This document shows positions 15,046-23,990 of a DNA stretch of 33,737 nt, in pieces. The notes below the pieces were generated by a model. It made no database searches. It saw only the letters and a list, made by a program, of their open reading frames with translations, and had not been told where the DNA came from. The DNA lies in assembly GCA_020432595.1 (NCBI GenBank), contig JAGQGA010000003.1, positions 1 to 33,737 of the forward strand, read 5' to 3'. Origin of the DNA: Anaerolineales bacterium. GTDB taxonomy: Bacteria > Chloroflexota > Anaerolineae > Promineifilales > Promineifilaceae. The position numbers and the translations under genes are program-made. Each line of letters opens with the position of its first letter. The first letter of the stretch is position 1.

Positions 15046-17643
15046 ATGCTAACAGTCCCCGCCTTCCGCACCATTGCCGACACCACCCTCTTCCGCGACG
15101 ACGCACTGTGGTACAAATTCTACCCCATCTACGCCTACCCCAGCGTCCGTCTTGACAAAAACGGCAACCCCGTCTTCTTCATGGCAAAATACGCCTTCTC
15201 CGACCAAGATCGGGAAAGCAACCCCAAGCTGCCCCCCGGCGGCGGCTATCTCAACTTCGATATCCAGTTCGACGTGCCTGCCCCTGTGCTGGCAACCGTC
15301 CGCACTGAGCTGCAAAGCTGGGTGGCCCAGGAATGGACGCGGCTGCGAAACGGAACCGCCGCCGAAAAAGCACTGCCCGGTGTCGCCAACACTGCCGAAC
15401 CCCCCGCCGTTGAATTTGGCGAACCCACCTGGACGGCCGGAAGCGTCTCTATGGATGCGCCGCAATCGGAAATGCTCGTCAGCCACCGCGTCGCCAGCGG
15501 CGCACCCTCGCTGCTCTCCGGCAATATCGCCGTCTTTAGCATGGATCTCACCCACGAAGGAGCCACCTTCATGCAGCGGGTGCTAGTCGGCGACGACGGC
15601 AGCAGCGGCAGCGATCTCACCCCGGTGCAGGTCAAATACGACCTCTCCTTCTGGGCGCGGCTGCCCAAAGCCAGCATCCACATTAGCGCCAACTCCGAGA
15701 AAATCCATGAGCACGTTCGCAAAATCATGGACGGCGAAGGCACCGACCACTGCACCACCTACGACTTTGCCTACACCGACATTGACACCCGCACCGCCCA
15801 CATGGCCGGGCTGATTGAGGTGCAAATTGACAACGGCTCCGGCTCGCTCAGCGAAGACACCATCGAATCGCTGCGCGAATACGCCCTCGACATGGTGCAG
15901 CAGATGATCGAATCCAGCTTCTTCACCGACCAGCCGCCGCTGGGCGAAGGCCCCGGCACCAATGATGGCAGCCTGGCCGATACGGCCACCGGTCGCAGCA
16001 AAAACGACAAAAAGTTTTATTTGCAGCAGTACGACTCGGCCACCATGTCTATTGAACTGCACCTGGAACAAAGCAGCGTCGTCGAATGGCCGGTACATCC
16101 CCAGGCCACCCTGTCCACCTTCTTTCGCGGGCTAACGGGCGAGCAGCTTAAGCAGTATGTCCGCACCGTTGACCTCGACGATGACTTTTTCCAGCATTTG
16201 GGGCTGGAAGTCCGTGCCATTGCCGACTATGGCGACGCGGCGCTGGATTTGGTGGAGGTGGATGTGCGCTACAAAGGGGTGGATGAAAACGGCGACCATC
16301 AGGAAAAGAACCAAACCTTTACCTTCACCAGCATTGAGCCGCAGACGTGGAACCCCAGCTTGATTGGCAATGCCCGCGATTATGACTATCGCTACCGCGT
16401 CAGCTTCCGCGACCACGGCTTTGGGCCATACACTGAATGGGTCAGCAGCAGCTCCCCCGACCTCAATATCTCCATTCCCACCCCCGGCCGGGTGCGGCTG
16501 GCGGTGCAGGCGGGTCATATTGACTTTGAGCAACTGGTGGAAAATGTGCAGGTGACGCTGGCCTACGAAGACGTGGCCGCTGCTGTGGTGCGGCAGGAAC
16601 AGACCGTTTCGCTCAACGCCACCCGCCGCGAGGCCAGCTACGAACGGCTCATCTACACCTTCCCCACTCAGCCGGTGCAGTTCAAACGCCGCTTTGTCAT
16701 GAAGTCGGGCGAGGTGATTGAGGACGAAGCGTGGCAAACCACGGTCAACCAGCAGTTGCTCATCAACCAGCCGTTTACCGACCTGCTGCGGGTGCGGCTG
16801 CTGCCCACCGGCAACGGCTGGGAGGAGCTGACGCAGGCGGTGGTGGATTTGCGCTATCAGGATTTTGCCAACCAGTACACGGTGGAAGAGAGCCTCATTC
16901 TGAAAAGCCGAGATGAGTTCCGCACTTGGCAGGTGGTGCTGCGTGACAAGACCAACACGCGCTACAGCTATCGGGTGTCGGCAAGTTTTAAAAACGGCCG
17001 TTTTTCCCAAACCCCTTGGCTCCACAGCGAAGGCGAAGCCACCATCCCCATCGAAATCAAAGCCCAGCCCGGCCTCAAGGTGCAGTTGCTTCCTGATCGG
17101 CTCGACTTTGCCGCCTCACCCATCACCGAAATCACCCTCAACTACGCCGCCGCCGGGGTGCAGGCCAGCGAAACCTTTGTCTTCCGCAGCAAAGAAACGC
17201 AAACCTGGCGCGTTGCCACCCCCGATGCGGCTCCGGTGCAATACCGCTACCAGATTACCCATTATCCCAACGGCAACGGCCCGGTGCTGCTGCCGGAGAT
17301 GGAGGAGCAAGATACGGCCGTTATTTTGCCCCCCTACCGCCCCCCGGAAGCTGGCAATCTGACGGTCACGCTGATGGCGCAGTTGGTGGACTTCATTGCT
17401 ACCCCCATTGTGGTGGTGGATCTGGACTATCTGGATGAGGTAAACAATGTTCATCAGGTGGGGGCGGTGACATTTACGGCCGTTAACAGCCAAACCTGGG
17501 TCATCCCCGTCAAAGACCTCAACCGCAAACATTTCAGCTATACCCTCACCTACTACACCGCCGACGGCCAGGAGCACCGCCAACCCACCCAGGTACAGCC
17601 CATGCCGCGTGTCATTATTCCAAGATACCAACAAACCCCGTAG
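15046..17643 (+). CDS. Giant beta-repeat array protein with VDLDDDFF motif (array gene 4)
   Basis: An 865-aa protein of unknown function. In order it has four parts. First is the N-terminal module (MLTVPAFRT, LFRDD, KFYPIYAYPSV, NPVFFMAKYAF, PPGGGYLNFDI). Second is a central block (FSMDLTHEGATFMQRVL, LTPVQVKYDLSFWARLP) leading to a helical stretch (SLREYALDMVQQMIESSFF). Third is a block with VDLDDDFF at residues 375-382. Fourth, from about residue 480, are roughly four beta-type repeats of about 90-95 aa. Each runs (V/L)xVxLL, then D-(L/W), then VxLxYxD, then TW, then YxYR, then a TxxPR-like end. No signal peptide or membrane helix is visible. The frame opens at 14998, but the ATG at 15046 matches the paralogues and has CGGAG upstream. 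It is closely similar to array gene 5, as expected from a tandem duplication. Binding or scaffold roles are possible but unproven. Confidence 0.8.
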   Translation: MLTVPAFRTIADTTLFRDDALWYKFYPIYAYPSVRLDKNGNPVFFMAKYAFSDQDRESNPKLPPGGGYLNFDIQFDVPAPVLATVRTELQSWVAQEWTRLRNGTAAEKALPGVANTAEPPAVEFGEPTWTAGSVSMDAPQSEMLVSHRVASGAPSLLSGNIAVFSMDLTHEGATFMQRVLVGDDGSSGSDLTPVQVKYDLSFWARLPKASIHISANSEKIHEHVRKIMDGEGTDHCTTYDFAYTDIDTRTAHMAGLIEVQIDNGSGSLSEDTIESLREYALDMVQQMIESSFFTDQPPLGEGPGTNDGSLADTATGRSKNDKKFYLQQYDSATMSIELHLEQSSVVEWPVHPQATLSTFFRGLTGEQLKQYVRTVDLDDDFFQHLGLEVRAIADYGDAALDLVEVDVRYKGVDENGDHQEKNQTFTFTSIEPQTWNPSLIGNARDYDYRYRVSFRDHGFGPYTEWVSSSSPDLNISIPTPGRVRLAVQAGHIDFEQLVENVQVTLAYEDVAAAVVRQEQTVSLNATRREASYERLIYTFPTQPVQFKRRFVMKSGEVIEDEAWQTTVNQQLLINQPFTDLLRVRLLPTGNGWEELTQAVVDLRYQDFANQYTVEESLILKSRDEFRTWQVVLRDKTNTRYSYRVSASFKNGRFSQTPWLHSEGEATIPIEIKAQPGLKVQLLPDRLDFAASPITEITLNYAAAGVQASETFVFRSKETQTWRVATPDAAPVQYRYQITHYPNGNGPVLLPEMEEQDTAVILPPYRPPEAGNLTVTLMAQLVDFIATPIVVVDLDYLDEVNNVHQVGAVTFTAVNSQTWVIPVKDLNRKHFSYTLTYYTADGQEHRQPTQVQPMPRVIIPRYQQTP

Positions 17644-17664
17644 GGGCGTATTGCATACGCCCTT
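17642..17664. repeat. Second copy of the AGGGGCGTATT element at the stop of array gene 4
   Basis: The same left arm as at 14989 begins in the TAG stop codon (17641-17643). The right arm reads ATACGCCCTT, so the hairpin is slightly degraded. Confidence 0.7.
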
Positions 17665-17681
17665 CATAGTAACACGATTAA

Positions 17682-17750
17682 AGATTGGAGATTGGAGATT
17701 AGAGATTGGAGACCTTCATCAATCTCCAATCTCCAATCAACCAATCTCCA
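17682..17750. repeat. Tandem-unit hairpin of GATTGGA units between array genes 4 and 5
   Basis: The left arm repeats AGATTGGAGATT-type units (17682-17712). The right arm (17721-17750) repeats AATCTCCAATC. It belongs to the same family as 241-283 and 33620-33698. It lies just upstream of the GAGG ribosome site of gene 5. Confidence 0.8.
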
Positions 17751-17785
17751 AAAATTACAGGATGCTTTAAGCGAGGTAAAAAAAC

Positions 17786-20461
17786 ATGTTAAAAGTACCG
17801 GCCTACGAATATTTTCCCGAATTTGGCGTAACCGCCTACCAGGACGACTCCATGTTCTGGAAGTTCTACCTGATCCCCGACGTTCCCTCCATCCGGCGGG
17901 ATGTCAACGGCAACCCCGTCTTCCTGCTCATCAAATACGCCTTTGGCGACCAAGACCGCGAAGAAAACCCCGACCTACCACGCGGCGGCGGCTATCTCGC
18001 CTTCGACGTTGCCCTCTCCATCCCCGACGGCAACGTAACACAAATCAAGCAGCGGCTACAGCAACGTGTAGACCAAGATTGGAACATCCTCAAATCGCTG
18101 GCCGAAAACGCGGGCAAAGATGTGCGCGGCTACCGCGTTTGGAGCCACCACCCTGGCAAGCACGAAAACGCGCTCTCCGTGGACGATGTGCGCCTCGGTC
18201 TGCCCGTTGACGTGCCAGAAGCCCCTCCCGGCGACCAACCGCCCAAGGTTGTCATTGATTACCCCACCTGGACTGACGGCACCTTCTCCGTTTCCGCCCC
18301 GCAAAGCGAAAACCTAGTCAGCCACCGCGTCACCAACGGCCCCCTCTCGCTGGTGGGCAACAACACCGCCGCTGTTAATATGGATCTGACCGAGGCCGGG
18401 GCTACCTTTATGGAGCGCACCCTCGTCAACCCCGACGGTAGCGGAGCCACCGACCTCACCCCCATCCAGGTCGTCTACGAACTCAAATTCTGGGCGCGGA
18501 TTCCCCCCGTGCGCCTCATGATCGAAGCCGACAGCCGCAGCCTCCACGCGGCCCTCAAGGAGGTTGACCACGACTACGACGGCCACGATTGCAGCGAAGA
18601 CGACATGAGCCATTATGAAACCCAACTGGGCATGGCGATTGATGCCGGGCTAATCAAAGTTCGTTTTGACACCGGCACCCTGTCGCTCGATGACGACTTT
18701 TTGCAGCAAATCCGCGCTACGGCGATGAAGCTGGTGCAGGATATGATCAAGGACAGCTTCTTCCAAAAGAAAGAAGCCCCGCCCGCCAACACCGACGACC
18801 CAACGGCCGATTTTGTCAACAGCGAAAAAGACATCTACTACATCAAAACCGAAGTAGATTACAGCCAAGTCTCCATCAACTACGACGAAGAAATGACCTC
18901 CATCGTCGAGTGGAAAGTCAACCCGCAGGGAACCATGCAGGCGTTTTTCAGCGACCTCTCCGCCGCCGAAATGAAAAAATACGTCCGCGTGGTGGATTTG
19001 GACGACGACTTCTTCAAAACGCTCGGCCTCAACGTCACTGCCTACGCTGACTGGGACAACGAACCCATCGCCTTTGTCGAATGCCAAATCAACTACAGCG
19101 GCCGCGACGAAAATAACCAACTGGTGGAAAAGGTCCAAACCTTCACTTTTACCAAGACCAACACAACCGGCTCCTGGGATCCCAGTCTGATTGGCAGCAA
19201 GCGGGAATACCAATACCGCTGGCGCGTCGCCTTCCACGGCCGCGAACCCGACCGCTTCAGCCGCTGGTTCCGCGAAACCAGCCCCCACCTCAACCTGACC
19301 GTCGCCGACCCCGGCAAAATCGCCATCAACCTGCTGGCAGGCAACATTGACTTTGCCCACACCGTCGAGCAGGTGCAGGTGGAGATCAGCTACCGCGACC
19401 CTGGCTCTGGCGTGGACGAAGAGGCGATGACCTATGTGCTGGCCGATGGGCAGAAGCAGCAAAACTACAGCCGCTACATCTACACCGAGTGGGATCGCCC
19501 CGTGCAGTATCGCACCCGCTTCTTCCTCAAGGATGGGCAGATGATTGAGGGCGAATGGCAGGATACGCTTAATCGGCAGTTGCTCATCAACGCGCCGCTT
19601 TATGACAAGCTGGACGTGCGGCTGGTGCCGGCCGGAAGTTGGGACAACGTGGTGCAATCGGTCATCAGCCTGCGCTACCAGGACCCCACAACGGGCTACA
19701 ACGCCGACGAAGCCCTGCTGCTGAAAGCGGCCAACGAATTCCGCGCTTGGGCGGTGGTGCTGCAAGACACCACCTTCCGCCACTTCCAGTACCGCGTGTT
19801 GACCACCTTCAAAAACGGCACCTTCACCGAAACCCCTTGGATCAACGCCGACGGCGACCAGGCGATCCCGATTGTGGTGGAGGAAGTACCGCACCTGCGG
19901 GTGAATTTGCTGCCTAACCTACTCGACTTTGCCACCACACCGGTGGTGGAATGCACGCTGCGCTACCACGACGCGGTGGGCAACATTCACAAGGTAGAGA
20001 CGTTTACCTTCACCAGCGGACAGCAGGCAAGCTGGGGCTTCCCGCTGGCGGCGGCGACGCGCAATGAGTACAGCTATGAGATTACGTACCATACGGCAGA
20101 CGGCCGTTCCATCACCCTGCCACAGCAAACCAGCGACGAAACGGCACTGATCATCCCGCGCCTGCTCGTTCCCGAAATCAACTGCACCTTTATTCCCAAA
20201 CTGGTGGACTTTGGCGCGACTCCCGTGGTGGAAGTGGCCTTTGATTACGAAGACCCGGCGCACGGCATTGACTTTGCCGACACCCTCATCTTCACCGCCC
20301 CCACTGACCAGCAAATCCAGTTTCCCATCTTCGCCGACTCCCCCGACCAGTACACCCTCACCGTTGGCTACTATCTGCCCGACGGCACGGTGGTCAGCCG
20401 CGAGCCGGTGACGCTGGACAAGAAGCGGGTGATTATTCCGCGTTATGTGAATGGGGCATAG
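17786..20461 (+). CDS. Giant beta-repeat array protein, paralogue of gene 4 (array gene 5)
   Basis: An 891-aa protein of unknown function and the closest relative of array gene 4. It has the same order of parts. The N-terminal module reads MLKVPAYEYFP, FWKFYLIPDVPSI, NPVFLLIKYAFGDQDRE, RGGGYLAFDV. The central block has APQSENLVSHRV, NMDLTEAGATFMERTLV and TPIQVVYELKFWARIP. A helix-rich stretch (IRATAMKLVQDMIKDSFF) follows, then VVDLDDDFFKTLG (VDLDDDFF at residues 403-410), then about four beta-type repeats of about 95 aa to the C-terminus. The last repeat ends VIIPRY, as gene 4 does. It has no signal peptide and no membrane segment. GCGAGG upstream of the ATG is an acceptable ribosome site. 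Unlike its neighbours it contains almost no ACGGCCGT palindromes, only one near 20102, which fits a slightly different mutational history. Confidence 0.8.
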   Translation: MLKVPAYEYFPEFGVTAYQDDSMFWKFYLIPDVPSIRRDVNGNPVFLLIKYAFGDQDREENPDLPRGGGYLAFDVALSIPDGNVTQIKQRLQQRVDQDWNILKSLAENAGKDVRGYRVWSHHPGKHENALSVDDVRLGLPVDVPEAPPGDQPPKVVIDYPTWTDGTFSVSAPQSENLVSHRVTNGPLSLVGNNTAAVNMDLTEAGATFMERTLVNPDGSGATDLTPIQVVYELKFWARIPPVRLMIEADSRSLHAALKEVDHDYDGHDCSEDDMSHYETQLGMAIDAGLIKVRFDTGTLSLDDDFLQQIRATAMKLVQDMIKDSFFQKKEAPPANTDDPTADFVNSEKDIYYIKTEVDYSQVSINYDEEMTSIVEWKVNPQGTMQAFFSDLSAAEMKKYVRVVDLDDDFFKTLGLNVTAYADWDNEPIAFVECQINYSGRDENNQLVEKVQTFTFTKTNTTGSWDPSLIGSKREYQYRWRVAFHGREPDRFSRWFRETSPHLNLTVADPGKIAINLLAGNIDFAHTVEQVQVEISYRDPGSGVDEEAMTYVLADGQKQQNYSRYIYTEWDRPVQYRTRFFLKDGQMIEGEWQDTLNRQLLINAPLYDKLDVRLVPAGSWDNVVQSVISLRYQDPTTGYNADEALLLKAANEFRAWAVVLQDTTFRHFQYRVLTTFKNGTFTETPWINADGDQAIPIVVEEVPHLRVNLLPNLLDFATTPVVECTLRYHDAVGNIHKVETFTFTSGQQASWGFPLAAATRNEYSYEITYHTADGRSITLPQQTSDETALIIPRLLVPEINCTFIPKLVDFGATPVVEVAFDYEDPAHGIDFADTLIFTAPTDQQIQFPIFADSPDQYTLTVGYYLPDGTVVSREPVTLDKKRVIIPRYVNGA

Positions 20462-20462
20462 C

Positions 20463-20549
20463 AATTGAGAATAGAGAATGGGGAATTGAGAATGGAGAAT
20501 GAATGACCTGTTCTCCATTCTCAATTCTTAATTCCCAATTCTCAATTTT
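20463..20549. repeat. Tandem-unit hairpin of GAGAAT units between array genes 5 and 6
   Basis: The left arm (20463-20500) repeats AATTGAGAAT and AATGGAGAAT units, starting two bases after the gene 5 stop. The right arm (20511-20549) repeats ATTCTCAATT and ATTCTCCATT-type complements. The arms pair over nearly their whole length. Confidence 0.8.
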
Positions 20550-20560
20550 CCGAGGCTCTT

Positions 20561-22855
20561 ATGTTATACCTCCACCCCCCCTATTATATGTATGAAGGCG
20601 TGCCGGTAATGGCCGATTACCATGACCCGCGCCAGTTTTATTACTTGCCGAACCGGCCAAAGTTGGCGGTGGACGAAAACGGCCGTCCGGCCATTCGGCT
20701 GCTCATCTTCCGCGAAAATTTGGACGAAGTGCCGCCGGAAGAAGAACACGCCGCCGGTTTTCTGGTGTTTGACACCAGCTTGGCCTGGCCGGAAGCGACG
20801 CTCAACAAAGTGGCGCAAAAAATCCAGACCGACCTCTCGCTCGATATGCCCCCCCGGTTGGCTCCCCTGCCGTACCGCAACGGTAGCGTGCGGCTGACGT
20901 TTTTGGACAAAGTGACCCCGCCACCCCCTGCCGCAGGGGAAGAACCGGCCGAAGAACCCGCCTCGAAATGGGTGCCCATGCTGGAAAGCAGTGGTGTACC
21001 CTCGCTCTACGGCGAAAACCGCGCCATTTTTAGCGCCATGCTCAGCAAAAAGGCGGCGGCGCTGATGCTGGGCGCATTTGAAGGATTCATCCCTGCTGGG
21101 GTGGTCTACGACCTGGAATATGTGGGTTTGCAGCGGGCGTTTAACGTCCACGTTGAGGCCGACTGGGAGCAGGTGTACCACCACATCAGCGAAAAATACG
21201 CCGTTGACTTGGTGTTTGTTTCGATCAACACCGCCGAAATCATTGATGAACTGGAAGAAAAACAGCTCATCACCTTCACCGCCTCGCTGGAAGGGGTGGA
21301 TGAAGAGGGAATGGAAGCGGAGTTTAAAGCAGTGCGAAAGGAATTGGAAGAATTTGTGCTAGAGAAATTCTTCAAACCCGTTACCAACCCCAACCAGCTT
21401 GACACCGACGGCGGGGCGATGGAAGGGCTGCAAACGGCGCGGCAAATCGTGAACCTGATTCACCATTGGCCGAGCGTGGGCTACTCACGGCTGGAGCTAA
21501 ACATGACGCAGGTGCGAACGCTGGCGGTGGATTACACCATGCTCAAGGCGGTCTCGCGCCACATCGCCCCGCAAGCCCACCTGAGCCTCTTTTTTGAGGA
21601 TTACAACCTGACCCGCGACGACGTAGTGACGGTGGTAGACGGCAAGGACGCGATGTGGGAGGAGCTTGGGTTTGACATTTCAGCCAACGCCGACTTTGCC
21701 ACGGATGGGATTCACGCCATTAGCACTGATGTTTACTATGGGCTGCTGCCGGAGGCAGAGCCGGAAACGTTCCCGGTTAGCTGGTCGTTTTTGCTGGACG
21801 AAACGCAAACGCGGGTGCATAAGGCGGCGTGGTACAACCCGGAGGTGGGTAACAATATGCGCTATCGCTACACGGTGCATTTCCGGCCGGCGGCACTGCC
21901 GGGGCCAGAAACGGCCGTTTCCAGCGGTTGGCGTGAGCATAACGGCCGTTTACTTATCCTCTCCCCCCGCGAACTGTACCAGACCCGCCAGGTCGAAGCC
22001 CAGCTTGTGCGCGGCTTCCCGTTCGACCGCTACCCGCAGGTGCATGTCCACTTGCGCTATGTGGACACGGAAACGGGCTGGACGCATGAGGATGCGGCCT
22101 TGTTAGACGAAACAAAGCAGCAGCTTCCCTTTGCTTTTCGCACGCGGGCTGGGGCAGGAACGGCCGTTTCCTACCGCCTCACCTACCTTGGACTCAACGG
22201 CAAACGACTGGAGCAAGATTGGCGTACTACGTTGGACGACACCGTATTTATCACCGACCCCGCCGACGACTACCTGACGGTACGGGTGCTGGTGGCGGGC
22301 AACCGCGCCGAAATCATGAACCTGATCGTAGATTTCAAATACATTGACGAAGCCAACGGCGTGCGCGAATTTGGCTCCCTCTTCATTGACCAGAGCAACA
22401 TTAACCAACTGCACCAGTGGCGCGTGCCGCTGGCCGACCCCGCCCAGCGCCGCTACTGGTACAGCCAACTGCTGATTGATGCCGCTGGCAACGTCACCCA
22501 AACGGGCTGGATGCAGGCCGAGAAAACCACGCTGCCCGTGGGGGCGGTCTATGCCAAGCTGATGGAAGTGCAGCCGGAGCTGCTGGGGCCGCCGCTGGCA
22601 GAAAACGGCGTGGAGCGCATTCGGCTCTGTTTGAAATACCACGATGCGTTTAATGGCTACCAAGCGGAGCAGGAAATGATGTTTGCCGCGCCGGGCAAGG
22701 GGGAAATCTGGCGGCTGGCGTTGCAAGATGCCGGGATGCGCGACTACAGCTATGAGCTGACCTATGTGATGGACACCGGTTTTGAGCAGCACGCTGGCCC
22801 CTTCTCTTCGCGGGACACGTTTTTGCTGCTGTCTTCGGTGCCGCCGGAACTGTAA
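20561..22855 (+). CDS. Giant beta-repeat array protein, divergent paralogue (array gene 6)
   Basis: A 764-aa protein of unknown function. The N-terminal module is clear: MLYLHPPYYMYEG, DYHDPRQFYYLPNRPKL, ENGRPAIRLLIFRE, AAGFLVFDTSL. The central block reads PSLYGENRAIFSAMLSKKAA and then GVVYDLEYVGLQRAFNVHV, with the helical stretch FKAVRKELEEFVLEKFF. Where genes 4, 5 and 9 have VDLDDDFF, this protein has VVDGKDAMWEELG (around residue 358), so most of the acidic run is lost. The last 300 residues hold about three beta-type repeats (VHVHLRYVDTETGW, LIVDFKYIDEANGV, LCLKYHDAFNGY). GAGG lies five bases before the ATG. No signal peptide. It resembles gene 9 more than gene 4 at the N-terminus. Its stop codon is the first TAA of the next repeat. 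Confidence 0.8.
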   Translation: MLYLHPPYYMYEGVPVMADYHDPRQFYYLPNRPKLAVDENGRPAIRLLIFRENLDEVPPEEEHAAGFLVFDTSLAWPEATLNKVAQKIQTDLSLDMPPRLAPLPYRNGSVRLTFLDKVTPPPPAAGEEPAEEPASKWVPMLESSGVPSLYGENRAIFSAMLSKKAAALMLGAFEGFIPAGVVYDLEYVGLQRAFNVHVEADWEQVYHHISEKYAVDLVFVSINTAEIIDELEEKQLITFTASLEGVDEEGMEAEFKAVRKELEEFVLEKFFKPVTNPNQLDTDGGAMEGLQTARQIVNLIHHWPSVGYSRLELNMTQVRTLAVDYTMLKAVSRHIAPQAHLSLFFEDYNLTRDDVVTVVDGKDAMWEELGFDISANADFATDGIHAISTDVYYGLLPEAEPETFPVSWSFLLDETQTRVHKAAWYNPEVGNNMRYRYTVHFRPAALPGPETAVSSGWREHNGRLLILSPRELYQTRQVEAQLVRGFPFDRYPQVHVHLRYVDTETGWTHEDAALLDETKQQLPFAFRTRAGAGTAVSYRLTYLGLNGKRLEQDWRTTLDDTVFITDPADDYLTVRVLVAGNRAEIMNLIVDFKYIDEANGVREFGSLFIDQSNINQLHQWRVPLADPAQRRYWYSQLLIDAAGNVTQTGWMQAEKTTLPVGAVYAKLMEVQPELLGPPLAENGVERIRLCLKYHDAFNGYQAEQEMMFAAPGKGEIWRLALQDAGMRDYSYELTYVMDTGFEQHAGPFSSRDTFLLLSSVPPEL

Positions 22856-22942
22856 TCGGTAAACAGTAATCGGTAAACAGTAATCGGTAATCGGTAATCG
22901 GTAGACTGATAACTGATAACTGATTACTGATTACTGATTACT
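22853..22942. repeat. Tandem-unit hairpin of GTAATCG/CGATTAC units, stop codon included
   Basis: The left arm repeats TAATCGGTAAACAG from the TAA stop of array gene 6 to about 22903. The right arm repeats ACTGATAACTGATTACTG to 22942. It shares its unit with 3996-4069 and 23912-23966. Confidence 0.85.
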
Positions 22943-22953
22943 AGAGAAAAAAC

Positions 22954-23907
22954 ATGATTCTTACACAAGCACGGCACGAAACACCCACAACCGACTTCCT
23001 CTTCCAGGCAGCACTGCTGGCAGGATTGGGACGGCAAGCGCGGCTGGTGGCGCAGCAGGCGGCCAACGGCCGTTTCTGCCCCCACGCTGACCGAAGCTGT
23101 ATTGACGCTGGCAGCACGCTGCTGCTGGCAATGGCGGCCCCTGGCGAACGGGAGCTACGGCTGGTGCAACGGTTGGCGGATGGGGAAGATGGTGGGCAGC
23201 GGTGGCTGCATACGCAGGTTGGGATGACGGACGACGGACGACGGACGACGGACGACGAAAGCATGAATTATGGCCTCCGTCCTTCGTCCTCTGTCCTCGG
23301 TCAATCATCTCCCATCTATCAAAGGCAGGAATTAACGGCCGTTTACCTCCACAACCCCGCCGCCGCCTGGCAAGCCGCCCACACCCTCAGCCAAACTTAT
23401 GCTACTGAAGCCGCTTTCCGCCGCGCTCATGCTGTTTTAGGACCACGCGGTCGCATTTTCAAATGTCAGCAGCCATTACCGGAGACCTCCGAGGTCTCAG
23501 TAACCTGGCAGCTAGACCGCCAAACCACCCCCGCCGAGGCGCTGGCTGCCTACGGGCTGCGGCAGGGCTGGACGGCCGTTTCTGCCGCCCTGACCCCCCT
23601 CTTCGGCCAGCCCGTTTCCCCGCGCAGCCGCCCGTGGAGCATTTCGGTGGCGTTGCCGGAGCCGGACAGGGTGCGGGTTGGCACCACGGCCTGGGCGCGG
23701 CAGCCGGAAGAGCCAGGCAAGCACCAGCGGCTGGCGCAAACGATTGAGCAATTTGGCGGAAACGGCCGTTTTGCCGAAGCCCTCTACAAACTTGCCCTCA
23801 CCACCCACCCGCCCAGCCTCACCACCCGCATCGGCCGCGCCGTTGAGGTGGAGCTGTGGGGGGAGGAGGTGGTGGGCATAGAAATGTATTGTTGTGTTGG
23901 AAGTTAA
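22954..23907 (+). CDS. Unrecognised array protein with an in-frame repeat insert (array gene 7)
   Basis: I do not recognise this 317-aa protein. It lacks the ML-x-L-P module and the beta repeats. The first 80 residues look helical and Ala/Leu-rich (FLFQAALLAGLGRQARLVAQQ). A hydrophilic stretch around residues 90-115 (TDDGRRTTDDES to LRPSSSVL) is the translation of a tandem-unit hairpin. The C-terminal 150 residues mix short strands and helices (RPWSISVALPEPDRVRVGTT, then EEPGKHQRLAQTIEQFGG, then IGRAVEVELWGEEVVGIE), suggesting a compact alpha/beta domain. The only Shine-Dalgarno candidate is AGAG in the end of the preceding repeat. Gene order places it between the giant paralogues and the papain-like protein. 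Cysteines occur at residues 48, 55 and 171 and as CC near the C-terminus, without a recognisable metal motif. Confidence 0.65.
   Translation: MILTQARHETPTTDFLFQAALLAGLGRQARLVAQQAANGRFCPHADRSCIDAGSTLLLAMAAPGERELRLVQRLADGEDGGQRWLHTQVGMTDDGRRTTDDESMNYGLRPSSSVLGQSSPIYQRQELTAVYLHNPAAAWQAAHTLSQTYATEAAFRRAHAVLGPRGRIFKCQQPLPETSEVSVTWQLDRQTTPAEALAAYGLRQGWTAVSAALTPLFGQPVSPRSRPWSISVALPEPDRVRVGTTAWARQPEEPGKHQRLAQTIEQFGGNGRFAEALYKLALTTHPPSLTTRIGRAVEVELWGEEVVGIEMYCCVGS
23226..23299. repeat. Tandem-unit hairpin of GACGGAC units inside array gene 7
   Basis: The left part repeats GACGGAC / GACGACG units (23226-23257). The right part, CCGTCCTTCGTCCTCTGTCC (23276 on), is their approximate complement. The element has the same design as the hairpins between genes but is read through in frame. 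Confidence 0.75.
23482..23498. repeat. GAGACCTCCGAGGTCTC palindrome inside array gene 7
   Basis: A perfect 8-bp-arm palindrome around one central C. It shares the ACCTCCGAGGT core with the hairpin at 1490-1522, so the same repeat family occurs once between genes and once in frame. Confidence 0.65.
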
Positions 23908-23911
23908 AAAT

Positions 23912-23966
23912 GGTAATCAGTAACCAGTAATCAGTGAAGCAAACTGATTACCGATTACCGATTACT
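23912..23966. repeat. Tandem-unit hairpin of GTAATCAG/CTGATTAC units between array genes 7 and 8
   Basis: The left arm GGTAATCAGTAACCAGTAAT (23912 on) pairs with ACTGATTACCGATTACCGAT (23943 on). The strong ribosome site CGGAGG of gene 8 follows about 13 bp later. Confidence 0.8.
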
Positions 23967-23990
23967 CCCCACTCTTATCGGAGGTTTTAC

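Noticed and set aside
18650..19894. Long open frame of 414 codons on the minus strand opposite array gene 5
   Set aside because: It is the antisense shadow of a paralogous, conserved gene in GC-rich DNA. Its product is low-complexity (V/G/H/D-rich) and has no ribosome site. Similar shadows at 10403-11281 (-) and 24117-25271 (-) were dropped for the same reason.
22853..23966. Closely spaced short repeats resembling a CRISPR array
   Set aside because: The units are 7-14 nt, directly adjacent and followed by their reverse complements. There are no 25-40 nt repeats with unique spacers and no cas genes.
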